Shown here: piece by piece, positions 51,210-59,890 of the stretch
Layout of the letters: every line of letters begins with the position of its first letter
Numbering within the stretch: position 1 is the first letter of the stretch
Source: an uncultured Clostridia bacterium
GTDB lineage: Bacteria; Bacillota; Clostridia; Christensenellales; Aristaeellaceae
DNA: 64,000 nucleotides
Reading direction: 5' to 3'
NCBI GenBank assembly: GCA_934632155.1
Contig: CAKTXZ010000001.1
Location: 217,460-281,459 of the forward strand
The notes under the pieces: generated by a model
Databases searched by the model: none
What the model saw: only the letters and a program-made list of their open reading frames with translations
Told to the model about the DNA's origin: nothing
Position numbers and translations under genes: made by a program

Positions 51210-52607
51210 GTGTTTATCAGACGTCAAACCGAGTTGAAGCGTCTGGAGGAGCGATACCTTTCCGATGGCTTTGAGTTTCTTGTGATGTATGGCCGCAGAC
51301 GTGTGGGCAAAACTTCACTTCTCCGGGAGTACGCAGGGACACATAGGACCATCTTCTTTTCTGCGCAAGAGAAGAATGATTCACTGAATCTGGTGGACTT
51401 TTCCCGTGCCGTTCAAACGGCTCTCACGGGTGATGATTTCGGTGCTTTCCGGGATTGGGAGGCTGCTTTCCAGTACGTCGGTGATCATTCCGGCGACGAA
51501 AAGATCACCTTGATCATTGACGAGTTCCCCTTTATTGCACAGGAGAATCCTACGGTAAAAAGCATCCTGCAGCACATCATCGATCACCAATGGTCGCAGA
51601 AAAAAATCTTTTTGATTCTGTGCGGTTCCAGCGTCAGCTTCATGGTGGGCGAGGTCATGGGATATAAAAGCCCGCTGTATGGCAGATCAACCACGCAGAT
51701 GGAAGTCGAGCCTTTTGACTATCTGGACAGCGCTGCATTCTATCCTGATTACAGCCATATTGATCAGCTGCTTGCTTATGGTATTCTGGGCGGCATTCCT
51801 TGCTATCTCCAGCGATTCAGCGATCAGCGGACCATTGCCGAGAATATTCAGCAGGAAATCCTTCGCACCGGTTCCTTCCTGAAGGATGAGCCGCAGCTGC
51901 TGCTGAAAATGGAACTGCGCGAGCCCGCCGTCTACAACAGCATCTTTGAGGCGATTGCCGGTGGTGCAAGCCGCATGAATGACATTGCCCAGAAGATCAA
52001 GGAGGATAGCGGCAAGTGCTCCCGATACATTGCGACACTGAAAGAGATTCGTCTGCTCGATAAGATCACGCCCTGCGGAGAAGACGAGTCCACGAAGCGC
52101 ACCATTTACCAGATCACAGACAACTTCTACACCTTCTGGTATCGCTATATCTTTGCAAACCGCAGCTATTATGAGCTGCTTGGCGAGGAGGAAGCGTCCC
52201 AGGAGATCACAGCTGACTTGCCCAATCTGATGGGCGCTGTGTTTGAGCAGGTGTGTCAGCAGTATATGGTTCGCATGGCCAAAGCAAGAAAGCTGCCCTT
52301 TGTCCCCTTCAAGATGGGCAAGTGGTGGGGCAACAATCCCGCCAAACGCAGACAGGATGATATTGATATCCTGGCGCTTGACCGTACTGGTAGCCGGGCG
52401 ATCTTCTGCGAGTGTAAGTTCCGCAATGAACTGTTTGATATGCAGGAGTACCGGGACTTTATGGATGCCTGTGCGATCTTCACGCAAGTCAAGGAGCCGT
52501 ATTATTACCTGTTCGTCAAGAGTGGATATACGAAGGATGTTCAGCAGCAGGCTGCTGTGGATGGCGTAAAACTCCTCACGGTTGATGACCTGTTTTCTAT
52601 CGAATAA
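51210..52607 (+). CDS. AAA ATPase with C-terminal DUF234 nuclease-like domain
   Basis: A 465-residue protein with Walker A GRRRVGKTS (about residues 28-36), Walker B ITLIIDEFPF and the sensor ILCGSSVSFM. A winged-helix region precedes a C-terminal domain with RQDDIDILALD and IFCECKFRNE, the D...ExK arrangement of PD-(D/E)XK nucleases. Members of this ATPase_2/DUF234 group are common in archaea and gut bacteria, with unknown physiological role. GTG 51210 has AAGGAGG upstream. It is a monocistronic unit with its own promoter and terminator. Confidence 0.85.
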   Translation: MFIRRQTELKRLEERYLSDGFEFLVMYGRRRVGKTSLLREYAGTHRTIFFSAQEKNDSLNLVDFSRAVQTALTGDDFGAFRDWEAAFQYVGDHSGDEKITLIIDEFPFIAQENPTVKSILQHIIDHQWSQKKIFLILCGSSVSFMVGEVMGYKSPLYGRSTTQMEVEPFDYLDSAAFYPDYSHIDQLLAYGILGGIPCYLQRFSDQRTIAENIQQEILRTGSFLKDEPQLLLKMELREPAVYNSIFEAIAGGASRMNDIAQKIKEDSGKCSRYIATLKEIRLLDKITPCGEDESTKRTIYQITDNFYTFWYRYIFANRSYYELLGEEEASQEITADLPNLMGAVFEQVCQQYMVRMAKARKLPFVPFKMGKWWGNNPAKRRQDDIDILALDRTGSRAIFCECKFRNELFDMQEYRDFMDACAIFTQVKEPYYYLFVKSGYTKDVQQQAAVDGVKLLTVDDLFSIE

Positions 52608-52608
52608 A

Positions 52609-52643
52609 CAAAGCTGGGCAGCGGAATGCTGTCCAGCTTTTGT
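52609..52643. terminator. Terminator between the ATPase and relaxase genes
   Basis: A stem of about 13 bp (CAAAGCTGGGCAGC / GCTGTCCAGCTTTTG, one wobble) with a GGAAT loop and flanking A and T runs. It may act on both converging genes. Confidence 0.8.
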
Positions 52644-52670
52644 TATGGATGATAGCATGCAAAACGAGGT

Positions 52671-54086
52671 TTAGCGCTGTTCTCTATCGCCATGCTTTTC
52701 TTGCTCCATGGGCTTGTCATCAATCCCCAGCAGCAATTCCACATTTGCTTTAGCCTTCAACAGCTGCCGCATTTCATCCCGTGCCTGACGATATTCAGCA
52801 TAGGGCTGCTTCTTTTCAGCAAGGAGCGAAGCATACTCAGCCCGCAAGGTTTTGATTGTGGGCAGCTTCTTCAGCCCAAGCTCATCAAAGGCTTTCTTTG
52901 CAGCTTTGTGCAGAGTGATCTCACCCTCATGCTCTGCAAGGAACTTCTTGGAGTAACCAGATTGCCGGTATGCCGCATACACTTCACGGGTTTTGATGTA
53001 GTTGAGGATGTGGGTTTGCAACACGGCATTCTCGGCAAGTTTGGCTTCCGTGGCCTTTACTGCCGACGATAACGCATTGCAACGAGCTTCTGCCTGCTGC
53101 GATTTTTTCTTCAGATCATGGTAGTCGAGCAGCCCATTTTCCGTCAGATAATTCAGCGTCTGTGCCATCTGCTTGATGTTGAAACGCTTTGCCCACCGTT
53201 CATAGCCGGGGCCTTTACCGGCACGAAGCTGCGCCTGAATGTCCACCAGCAGATTAATTTTCGGCGTCTGCGCAGCAGCTGTGTGCGTTCGCTTTCTGGG
53301 CTGATGCGCCCTTTCACCAGCAAGGATAGCTGTCAGCGCAGGCAGATTGTAGGCTTCCCCCAGGGTGTCCAGCCGCTTGAAACGTGTCTGTCCCGGACCG
53401 CGTATACTGATCTGTTTGCCGCGTTTGATTTCACAGCCAGCCGCCTTGAGCAATGCCAATAATGCATCCAGGTCGGCTGGTTTTTGTGTGAGGGCATCGT
53501 CAATCAGGATGCGGATTGCCTCGCGCTGCGGCAGCTTAGCACGATCTCCAAGCCACTTATTATAAGATTGCCCATGCCGCTTCGGATCTGCGACAATGGA
53601 GTATCCATTCTCAATGCAGATCGTGTCGCTGAGCTTGTGCAATGCACGGGTGGAGTTGAAAAAGTTGCGGAATTTCCGGTCACAGTCCAAATTGACAGAA
53701 TGGAATATGATGTGGTTATGGATGTGCTGCTTGTCCGTGTGAGTAGCAACGATATAGGCGTGATTGCCATGGGTGAACCGCCGTGCCAATTCCTGACCCA
53801 TACGGTTGGCTTCCTCCGGTGTTATTTCACCCGGTAGGAAGGACTGGCGCATATGATATGCGATCACATCGTCCTTGCCACGATAGCGCCCGGTACGCTC
53901 AAGATATTCTCGTTTTGCCAGCAGGAATTCGGCGTCTGCAGTACGGTGATCACAGGCATAGCTGGTGATCAGCTCGCCCTTCTCCGTCTTGTCAGGGTTC
54001 TTGGAATAGTCGAGAATGTCCCGGATGGCTGTTCCCTCAGTACGCCCCTTCCCGGCGTGAAGCGGTATCAGACGAGTAGTAGCCAT
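52671..54086 (-). CDS. Relaxase (MOBP-type, Tn1549-like)
   Basis: A 471-residue relaxase. The N-terminal domain has TRLIPLHAGKGRT, a candidate catalytic Tyr (Tyr27 in ILDYSKN) and the metal motif KQHIHNHIIFHSVN (His121, His123). The C-terminal half is helical and basic. Relaxases of this size and type nick oriT and lead the strand during conjugative transfer or mobilisation of Tn1549-like elements. AAGGAGG precedes ATG 54086. I did not find an oriT with confidence. The gene looks intact, so the element might still be mobilised by a helper. Confidence 0.9.
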   Translation of the reverse strand: MATTRLIPLHAGKGRTEGTAIRDILDYSKNPDKTEKGELITSYACDHRTADAEFLLAKREYLERTGRYRGKDDVIAYHMRQSFLPGEITPEEANRMGQELARRFTHGNHAYIVATHTDKQHIHNHIIFHSVNLDCDRKFRNFFNSTRALHKLSDTICIENGYSIVADPKRHGQSYNKWLGDRAKLPQREAIRILIDDALTQKPADLDALLALLKAAGCEIKRGKQISIRGPGQTRFKRLDTLGEAYNLPALTAILAGERAHQPRKRTHTAAAQTPKINLLVDIQAQLRAGKGPGYERWAKRFNIKQMAQTLNYLTENGLLDYHDLKKKSQQAEARCNALSSAVKATEAKLAENAVLQTHILNYIKTREVYAAYRQSGYSKKFLAEHEGEITLHKAAKKAFDELGLKKLPTIKTLRAEYASLLAEKKQPYAEYRQARDEMRQLLKAKANVELLLGIDDKPMEQEKHGDREQR

Positions 54087-54104
54087 GAGATTCCTCCTTC
54101 CACA

Positions 54105-54140
54105 AAAAGAATGGCGGCCTGCCTTTTACAGCAGACCGCC
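54105..54140 (-). terminator. Terminator before the relaxase gene
   Basis: On the minus strand GGCGGTCTGC / GCAGGCCGCC (one mismatch) is followed by ATTCTTTTT. It would end the transcript of the upstream small genes. Confidence 0.6.
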
Positions 54141-54148
54141 TTTAGTTA

Positions 54149-54451
54149 TTAGCAGAATACAATTCGCCACATCAAGCCGCGAATGTTATCCAGCCCTTTC
54201 CACACCCATTCCGCTATCAGCGGAAGACCAATCGGGCTGATGAGCCATGCCAGCAGCAGGAAGATACCGCCATTCCTGTAATCCCCTGTGACGAACAGCA
54301 GGAGTGAAAGCGTGATGCCCAGAGAAGAAATGATCGCAAGTACGCGGGTGGAGAGTGCCAGCAAGAGTGCCAGCAAGAATATGATAACGGTCAGCAGCAA
54401 GACAGCTGGGGCCAGCAAGACCTTCAGTGGAATCCGAATCAATTTCAACAT
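54149..54451 (-). CDS. CD1845-like membrane protein of conjugative elements
   Basis: A 100-residue very hydrophobic protein: three membrane segments (VLLAPAVLLLTVIIFLLALLL, IISSLGITLSLLLF and GGIFLLLAWLISPIGLPLI), ending WKGLDNIRGLMWRIVF. It resembles the CD1845 family found next to relaxase genes in Clostridioides conjugative transposons. The role is unknown. GAGGTG precedes ATG 54451. Confidence 0.7.
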   Translation of the reverse strand: MLKLIRIPLKVLLAPAVLLLTVIIFLLALLLALSTRVLAIISSLGITLSLLLFVTGDYRNGGIFLLLAWLISPIGLPLIAEWVWKGLDNIRGLMWRIVFC

Positions 54452-54465
54452 AGTATCACCTCGGT

Positions 54466-54735
54466 TCAGTTGTCTTCAGGATCAGAACGATCATCTTTAA
54501 GAGAATGGACTACGTGTTGAATATGAGCAGCCTGAAGATTCTTAATATGCTTACGCATAGAGTACAAAGCACCGCCCACATCATTCATTGCACTCCTTGC
54601 ATCCTCGAATCCTGCATCAGAGGCAAGTTTGCCAAGGCAGCCGGTGTAGTCTTCGTAGAGAGAGATAGCACCTTCAATGAGAACTCGCATTTCAGAAAAG
54701 GTATCGCCTGTAATATCCATATAGTCTTGCATCAT
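54466..54735 (-). CDS. Hypothetical helical protein
   Basis: An 89-residue protein starting MMQDYMDITGDTFSEM at 54735, with AGGAGG 13 bases upstream. It is mainly helical (VLIEGAISLYEDYTGCLG, MRKHIKNLQAAHIQHVV). No family was recognised. Its 5' end overlaps the upstream gene by 44 bases in another frame. It sits in the same row of small ICE genes. Confidence 0.5.
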   Translation of the reverse strand: MMQDYMDITGDTFSEMRVLIEGAISLYEDYTGCLGKLASDAGFEDARSAMNDVGGALYSMRKHIKNLQAAHIQHVVHSLKDDRSDPEDN

Positions 54736-55378
54736 TTTTGTTATGGCACCTCCTATCGATTCTGGAATACCCGTCGGGCGAGATTTGAATGAGTACATTC
54801 CGCTCCAAATTGGAACCGGAGCTGCAATCAATATAGTCTTGTTCCGCAAGATAGTTCAGAATATAGGCTGCTTCACTCCGGCGAGATTCGCTGTGACGTT
54901 CGCTACGATTGCCAAACATATCATACTCATACCGATCAATAAACATCGCGCTAACCATTTCTTCGTGGCTAAGCGTGAATCTATCGCCGATATGCTTGGA
55001 TTTGGATCCCAAGTAGAGCATAATCTTATCAATCTTTTCAGCAAAAGACTTCGGATACCAAGCATCGACCAGTTCTGCATCCATATGAACCGGGCGACCG
55101 TGCTGCTTGTTGCCCGAATCAAACTGCTGACGGTACTGATCGCAAGTATCCTTATCAAGCGTGGTATGATAGCGATATTCGATCACCCGTTGGCTATCAA
55201 AGCGATTGTGGGCAAGATAGGGAGCCAGACGGTTATAGTCCATCCCGTGAGAAAGGTCCGACAGTCCCAGCTCAAACCGACCACAAACCGGGCATTCATA
55301 GAACACCCGATCAGTTTCGTAATTTGCCGTCTTTGATGATTGGCTACCACATACTACACACTTGGCCATCTCACTCAT
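54692..55378 (-). CDS. Zinc-ribbon protein of unknown function
   Basis: A 228-residue protein whose N-terminus has two CxxC knuckles (AKCVVCGSQ at 6-9 and FYECPVCGRF at about 29-32), as in a zinc ribbon. The rest is a mixed domain (KIDKIMLYLGSKSKHIGDRF, SEAAYILNYLAEQDYIDC) with a winged-helix feel. RBS AAAGGAG precedes ATG 55378. It lies 18 bases after the nucleotidyltransferase gene, so the three genes may form one unit. The function is unknown. Confidence 0.6.
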   Translation of the reverse strand: MSEMAKCVVCGSQSSKTANYETDRVFYECPVCGRFELGLSDLSHGMDYNRLAPYLAHNRFDSQRVIEYRYHTTLDKDTCDQYRQQFDSGNKQHGRPVHMDAELVDAWYPKSFAEKIDKIMLYLGSKSKHIGDRFTLSHEEMVSAMFIDRYEYDMFGNRSERHSESRRSEAAYILNYLAEQDYIDCSSGSNLERNVLIQISPDGYSRIDRRCHNKNDARLYGYYRRYLF

Positions 55379-55396
55379 CTGTATACTCCTTTGCCA

Positions 55397-56128
55397 TTAT
55401 GGCGTGTCGTTTGTTTGCTGCTCCCTTTTCTTCTTTGCCTGAGCAAGAATAGAAGCAATGTTATCCTGGTTGGCTACCTTCGGGTACTTCTGTTCAAAGT
55501 CTGTCAGGAAGTCCTTGGTTGCAATTTCTTCGGCTCTGTACTGATCATACACGACGGCTGCATCAGGAAGTGTGAGCGCATTGCGTACAAGCTGTACAGT
55601 TTCAAGAGCAACGCGCTCCCATGAACCATACAGTTCTAACATGGCTCGCTCCACCATCTCCCAGGTCAGCGGAAGCTGGCGCTGCTGATGTTCGGCAATA
55701 ATACCGATAATGTCAGACAGATCATTCTTGTAGTCACGCGCCGAGACCATCTTCATGGCCAGCAGATATTCAGCCTGTACTGTGCGGATCTCCAGAATTC
55801 GTCCGAACTCTTTGTAGTGTACAGAATACTGGCGCAGCTTGGGCGTATAGGACTTCGTTTTAATGAAATCTTCGTTGAGCCAGCCGTTAGGCAGACCATA
55901 TTCATCGCCAACATGGCTAATGGCATCGCTCATGGCAGAGGAAGCGCTGATAAGCGCATCCATGTCATAGGTGGATTCGCGGAAGCCATAGTTGGCCAGA
56001 ATGGCAGCTCCGCCGATCAAAATGATCTCGGCAGGTGTTCCCTTACCACTGAGTTTCTTGTACTCTTTGGCAAGTGCCTTCAAATATGTGTCCAGATTAT
56101 CTGATGTGAATGGTACATTAGACGACAT
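55397..56128 (-). CDS. Nucleotidyltransferase-fold protein (DUF6036-like)
   Basis: A 243-residue protein. IILIGGAAILANYGFRESTYDMDAL contains the GG...D-x-D pattern of minimal nucleotidyltransferases such as AbiEii or MenT-type toxins. It is followed by QAEYLLAMKMVSARDYKNDLSDI, a conserved helix of this group. ATG 56128 overlaps the end of the Xre gene by 11 bases. The Xre-plus-nucleotidyltransferase layout is that of type IV-like toxin-antitoxin or abortive-infection pairs; toxicity here is inference. Confidence 0.75.
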   Translation of the reverse strand: MSSNVPFTSDNLDTYLKALAKEYKKLSGKGTPAEIILIGGAAILANYGFRESTYDMDALISASSAMSDAISHVGDEYGLPNGWLNEDFIKTKSYTPKLRQYSVHYKEFGRILEIRTVQAEYLLAMKMVSARDYKNDLSDIIGIIAEHQQRQLPLTWEMVERAMLELYGSWERVALETVQLVRNALTLPDAAVVYDQYRAEEIATKDFLTDFEQKYPKVANQDNIASILAQAKKKREQQTNDTP

Positions 56129-56699
56129 TTCTGATCTCACTTTCTACGATGTTGAATCGTATGAACTCAGGAATTGCGGCTCTATAACTACGATCAGCAT
56201 GAGTGCTCGTATGCGATACTGCATCTGCCAAGACAACGCTCATTGGGTAGAGAGGCTTGGCCAGCTTCTTGCTACGCAAATCGTTATACTCAACACACAG
56301 TGGCAAATCGTTCTCCCGGCTTAAGTAATCTACCATAGCCAATAAATACAGGCATTCAGCCATCCACTTCTTTTCATAATACCGCCGGATGATATTGCTC
56401 TCCAGCACACTTATAATGAAGTCGATGTCGCCCATATCTTTCACACGATGGCATACATTAGACTTGAATACATCGAAGGTACTGCGATGTTCCTGCGGTT
56501 TTTCCATCCGATCACGGATCAAATCTTCAATGGATACACTCAATACCTTTGCGATTCTATACAGCGTTTCTGCCGAACATTTTTCAATCTGGGCTTTGCC
56601 GCTGCAAATATCACTGATCGTGGCATGAGGAATGCCGCTTTCCTTTGCCAGGCGGTACCTGGTCATATTCTTCTGATCCAGCATAGCGTTAATCGTCAT
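56118..56699 (-). CDS. Xre-family HTH regulator, putative antitoxin
   Basis: A 193-residue protein with N-terminal HTH_3 (TRYRLAKESGIPHATISDICSGKAQ, RIAKVLSVSIEDLIRD) and a C-terminal domain of unknown type (IDFIISVLESNIIRRYYEKKW, LYLLAMVDYLSREND). ATG 56699 is preferred to ATG 56705 because AGGAGG directly abuts the latter. The consensus promoter upstream has a palindrome in its spacer, as expected for autoregulation. It is co-transcribed with the overlapping nucleotidyltransferase gene. Confidence 0.8.
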   Translation of the reverse strand: MTINAMLDQKNMTRYRLAKESGIPHATISDICSGKAQIEKCSAETLYRIAKVLSVSIEDLIRDRMEKPQEHRSTFDVFKSNVCHRVKDMGDIDFIISVLESNIIRRYYEKKWMAECLYLLAMVDYLSRENDLPLCVEYNDLRSKKLAKPLYPMSVVLADAVSHTSTHADRSYRAAIPEFIRFNIVESEIRNVV

Positions 56700-56719
56700 G
56701 TGCATCCCTCCTCACTAAT

Positions 56720-56748
56720 ATTATATCGGTTGACCGAAATAATGTCAA
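56720..56748 (-). promoter_or_regulatory. Promoter and operator of the Xre/nucleotidyltransferase pair
   Basis: On the minus strand TTGACA (56748-56743), 17 bases and TATAAT (56725-56720). The inverted repeat TCGGT-TG-ACCGA at 56726-56737 fills the spacer next to the -10. Confidence 0.8.
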
Positions 56749-56775
56749 TGCGTAGGATATGCCATTGAGCATTTT

Positions 56776-57378
56776 TTATTCAAGTGCGGGCGAGCTTTTT
56801 TCTTTGTTGAGCGATTTCGGCTTATGAACAACCGGCTGTCGAAGCTGCTCCACTACAGACGGGCGTTCAGGCTCACGCTTGCCGTTGTTGATAACACCGT
56901 CGATCATGCCGTAATCATCTTCCAGCATCATTTCCGCATTTCGGAGAGGTTGATCAGACAAAAAGCCGTGCAGTTCCTGCCAACCATACCGGTCCACATA
57001 ATGCGCCGTTACGATACCATCCACCTTGAGGGCAACAATATCGCTCACAGAAAGGCTGTGACCATAGAAGTCATCTGGGCGCTCCATATTGAAGCGATAG
57101 AAAACATCGTTCAGCAGTTCGGGAACTGCCTTGCCGGTGGTCTGATGCAGCGCACCAGCATAAACCACTTCATAATTGGTTCTCTCAACGGTCAGCCCAG
57201 CAGCCTGCAGTTGGCTCACAGCCATGAACCGATAGTCATGAGTGCTTTCATTGTGCCAAAGCTGATAAATGGCAAAAGCATCGGCGGGATTGGCCAGGAA
57301 TATTTTCTCCAGATCTTTTTCGGTGAGATGATCACCAAACACTGCTCTCAAATACTCATCCCAATTCTGTTTTTCCAT
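56776..57378 (-). CDS. YodL-domain-like ICE protein
   Basis: A 200-residue protein. ALNxx-free N-terminus (MEKQNWDEYLRAVFGDHLTEKD) is followed by YQLWHNESTHDYRFMAVSQL and YRFNMERPDDFYGHSLSVSDIVAL, the signature of YodL/DUF4316-type proteins of Tn1549-like elements. The basic C-terminal tail is disordered-looking. ATG 57378 has AAAGGAG upstream. The function is unknown. Confidence 0.7.
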   Translation of the reverse strand: MEKQNWDEYLRAVFGDHLTEKDLEKIFLANPADAFAIYQLWHNESTHDYRFMAVSQLQAAGLTVERTNYEVVYAGALHQTTGKAVPELLNDVFYRFNMERPDDFYGHSLSVSDIVALKVDGIVTAHYVDRYGWQELHGFLSDQPLRNAEMMLEDDYGMIDGVINNGKREPERPSVVEQLRQPVVHKPKSLNKEKSSPALE

Positions 57379-57700
57379 CGGCTTCACTCCTTTCATTGGA
57401 TTCTTCAATACATTTCATCAGCCCATCCCTCGCTCTGGTTATCATCAGGACGCGGCTGGATAGCTGCGCGATGGTTTCCTGCAGTTCCTGCTGATTGGCG
57501 GCATAGAAATAACCCATCGCATTGCTGCAGATGGGCTTTCTTTCGCTGCTCAGGATATTCACCAGTTTACGAATCACCGTACCCTTCACATGAAGGGTGT
57601 GTTCCAGTTCCTTGCTGGATATAGCCGCGCCTTCGCCCTTATGCGATTGTTCCAGATAATCACACAGAATGGATTTGATGTTGCCAGGAGGCTTATTCAT
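57356..57700 (-). CDS. Small winged-helix-like ICE protein
   Basis: A 114-residue protein starting MNKPPGNIKSILCDYLEQ. It has a helix-turn-helix-like part (ISSKELEHTLHVKGTVIRKLVN), a beta-wing (PICSNAMGYFYAA) and a C-terminal helix. ATG 57700 is chosen because AGGTGG lies 8 bases upstream. It overlaps the topoisomerase gene end by 8 bases and the YodL-type gene start by 23. Likely a DNA-binding accessory protein. Confidence 0.6.
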   Translation of the reverse strand: MNKPPGNIKSILCDYLEQSHKGEGAAISSKELEHTLHVKGTVIRKLVNILSSERKPICSNAMGYFYAANQQELQETIAQLSSRVLMITRARDGLMKCIEESNERSEADGKTELG

Positions 57701-58907
57701 GAGCATCACCACCTGAATGCTTTCCCTCAAACTCAAACTGGAAGTGGGGCGAACCATCATCCCGGCAAGATATGACCAGCGTAGCGCTGTATGGCTTACC
57801 GGTGCGCTTGGAGCGAAGGTTGTGCAGCTTCACCCGATTATCCTTAAGCAGCGGCAACACCAGCTGACGGTTCACGGCGATCTGCTGCCCGGTCAGGAAC
57901 TTGTTGTCCTTCCAGATGGCAAAGCGACAGCCATGGTTGGTACAGAAGAATCCCTTGTCAGATTCTGTGACCGGCCTTCCGCAATGCGGACAAGCGCCGA
58001 TGCTTTCCTTTTGCGAGGGAAAGAGCGTTTCTGCACCTTTGACGGGTTTTGCGGTGATTTTCAGTTCAGTCAGCATGGTGCGAATATCATGCAGGAAGGC
58101 GTCAGCGCTTTCCTCACCGCGTTCGATGCGCTTCAAACGCTGCTCCCATTCTGCGGTCAGAAGTGGTGATTGCAACTGCTCCGGCAGGATCGTAATGAGC
58201 GCCACCCCCTTGGGCGTGGGCATCAGGTGCTTGGTACGCTTGTCGCCCTTGCGGATGACAAAACCAGTGGCAATAAGCTTTTCCAATATGCCAGCACGGG
58301 TCGCGGGAGTACCAAGCCCCTTGCGTTCTGCATCTTCCGGGGCGTCATCAGCACTAGCGGTTTCCATTGCAGCCAGCAGGCTGTCTTCGGTGTAGTGCTT
58401 GGGCGGCGTGGTTTTGCCCTCTTTCAGCGTGGCAACCACTGGGCCAAGCTCCTGTCCCTTTTTCAGTTCCGGGATGCCATACTCGCGCTCAGACTGTTCC
58501 TTGTTAATGCGCCCGCCGATGCTGCCCTGGTAGGTAGTTTCCGGGATGCGCCAGCCCATCTGCTTGACAGTCTTGCCCTTGGCAGTGAACGGAATCCCTT
58601 CGCATGTCAGCTTGACGGAAGTTTCTTCCCAGGTGTACGGATTGCCGACAGCACACAGCAGCCGGACGCAGACCATCTGCAGAATGTCCGCTTCTCCAAT
58701 AGGAAGCGAAGCAAGATTACCATGCACCATGCTTTGCGTGGGGATGATGGCATGGTGATCGGATACCTTGCTGTCATCAATCACTTGGGCAGCGTTCACC
58801 GGCAGATTGAGGCCCGCCGTATAGGGAAATACCGCTGCAACGGAAGGAGCCAAATGGCCGACCATCGCTGCCATTTCGCTGGTGAGATAGGAGCTGTCTC
58901 TCTGGCT
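57693..58907 (-). pseudogene. topB: DNA topoisomerase III, C-terminal fragment
   Basis: About 400 residues match the C-terminal part of ICE-type TopB: DSSYLTSEMA directly follows the position of the active-site Tyr block, which is lost. HHAIIPT, GLGTPATRAGILEKLI and a C-terminal zinc-finger-like segment (CPHCGRPVTESDKGFFCTNHGC) are present. The N-terminal Toprim domain and catalytic Tyr of this ~690-residue enzyme are missing at the junction near 58905. A non-functional remnant of a Tn1549-like element is the simplest reading. Confidence 0.8.
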
Positions 58908-59165
58908 TGACAAGTATCACTGCAAGGAAGTCTGCATGGAATCTGCCGGCAGATTCTGGATTCCTGTCTTCAACATCCTCGAAAAAACCTGTCTTGTAAC
59001 ACTTGCACACCCCAAGTACACCAAACCGCAGAAGGGCAACAAAACTGACCGGAAGGATGCAAAGTGGATTTGCGACCTGTTCATGTGCGACATGATCAAG
59101 CCGTCCTTTATCCCGCCGCCAGCTATTCGCCATCTGCGCGATCTCGTCCGCTACCGGCGGCATCA
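58896..59165 (+). pseudogene. IS110-family transposase, internal fragment
   Basis: The plus-strand frame carries KEVCMESAGRFWIPVFNILE, VTLAHPKYTKPQKGNKTDRKD, AKWICDLFMCDMIKPSFIPP and IRHLRDLVRYRRHQ, the DEDD-domain region of IS110-type transposases. Both ends are cut: the 5' side abuts the topoisomerase fragment and the 3' side the integrase start. No complete IS110 element or its subterminal ends were found. Confidence 0.8.
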
Positions 59166-59218
59166 GTATAGGGATACACGACACAGAAACGATTTTTGCG
59201 GGGAATAATGGAAGCCAT
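59162..59218 (-). pseudogene. Tyrosine recombinase (integrase) N-terminal fragment
   Basis: ATG 59218 has AAGGA 8 bases upstream and begins MASIIPRKNRFCVVYPYTD, the usual N-terminal beta hairpin of phage and ICE tyrosine integrases. After 19 codons it runs into the IS110 fragment. Too short to be certain, but start signal and sequence agree. Confidence 0.5.
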
Positions 59219-59240
59219 AGGTCAATCCTTCTTCTCATAG

Positions 59241-59609
59241 TTACCAACGTCGGTACTTGAGCGCTCGCTTGCTGGTCACCTCAAAGAGCAAAAGCGCGAT
59301 CGTCCCATTGACCGCCGGCGTGATAAACATGAACCACAGGCTGTAGAGCACGGTGTTGCGCATGATGCGCGCCAGTTCGACCGATGTGAAGAGGAAGCGG
59401 AAGTTCTCAAAGCCGACCCAGGGACTGCCGAAGAGACCCTTCGCCGGCATAAAGCGCTTGAACGGCAATATGATGCCGATCATGGGGACATAGTGAAACA
59501 GCGTAAACGCGAGCAGCGTCGGGACGCACAGCATCAGCAGCTCCCAGCTGGCCTTGTCCCGCCATATGCTCTTTTTCTTCACTCCGACTGATTTGCTCAT
59601 GAAAGACAC
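59241..59609 (-). pseudogene. Sugar ABC permease (LplB-type), 5' fragment
   Basis: The first ~118 residues match an LplB-type permease: a basic start (KSVGVKKKSIWRDKA), first helix LLMLCVPTLLAFTLFHYVPMIGI, GSPWVGFENFRFLFTS, RNTVLYSLWFMFITPAVNGTIALLLFEV and KRALKYRRW then stop. The family would continue through four more helices, so the gene is cut at about 59252. A possible TATAAT -10 lies at 59638-59633. It has the same orientation as the permease 3' fragment at 3057-3210. Confidence 0.8.
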
Positions 59610-59890
59610 GCTCCGCTTTGTTTGATGAGTCCATTATACGTATTTCCATTTTCAGTTTCTACACACTTTTGACTCAATTCCGGCCATAAACGCAGAAAAA
59701 ACCGGTCACATTGCCATTCGATTGACATCTTAACAGCGCAATGCTACAATTTTCTCATCGAAAGGCCGCGGCATGAACAGCCGCCACCTCGAGGCGCTCT
59801 CCGCCGGCGCGCTGGAATCGCGCTCTAATATTCCTCTCATCCGCGCGCGGTACAATGACGGGACATCACACAGGCTGAAGGAGAATCATC
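59610..59890. promoter_or_regulatory. Gap with the two-component system promoter
   Basis: TTGACA (59722-59727), a 17-base spacer and TACAAT (59745-59750) drive the response regulator gene rightward, leaving a leader of about 135 bases. No other gene is seen. Confidence 0.8.
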
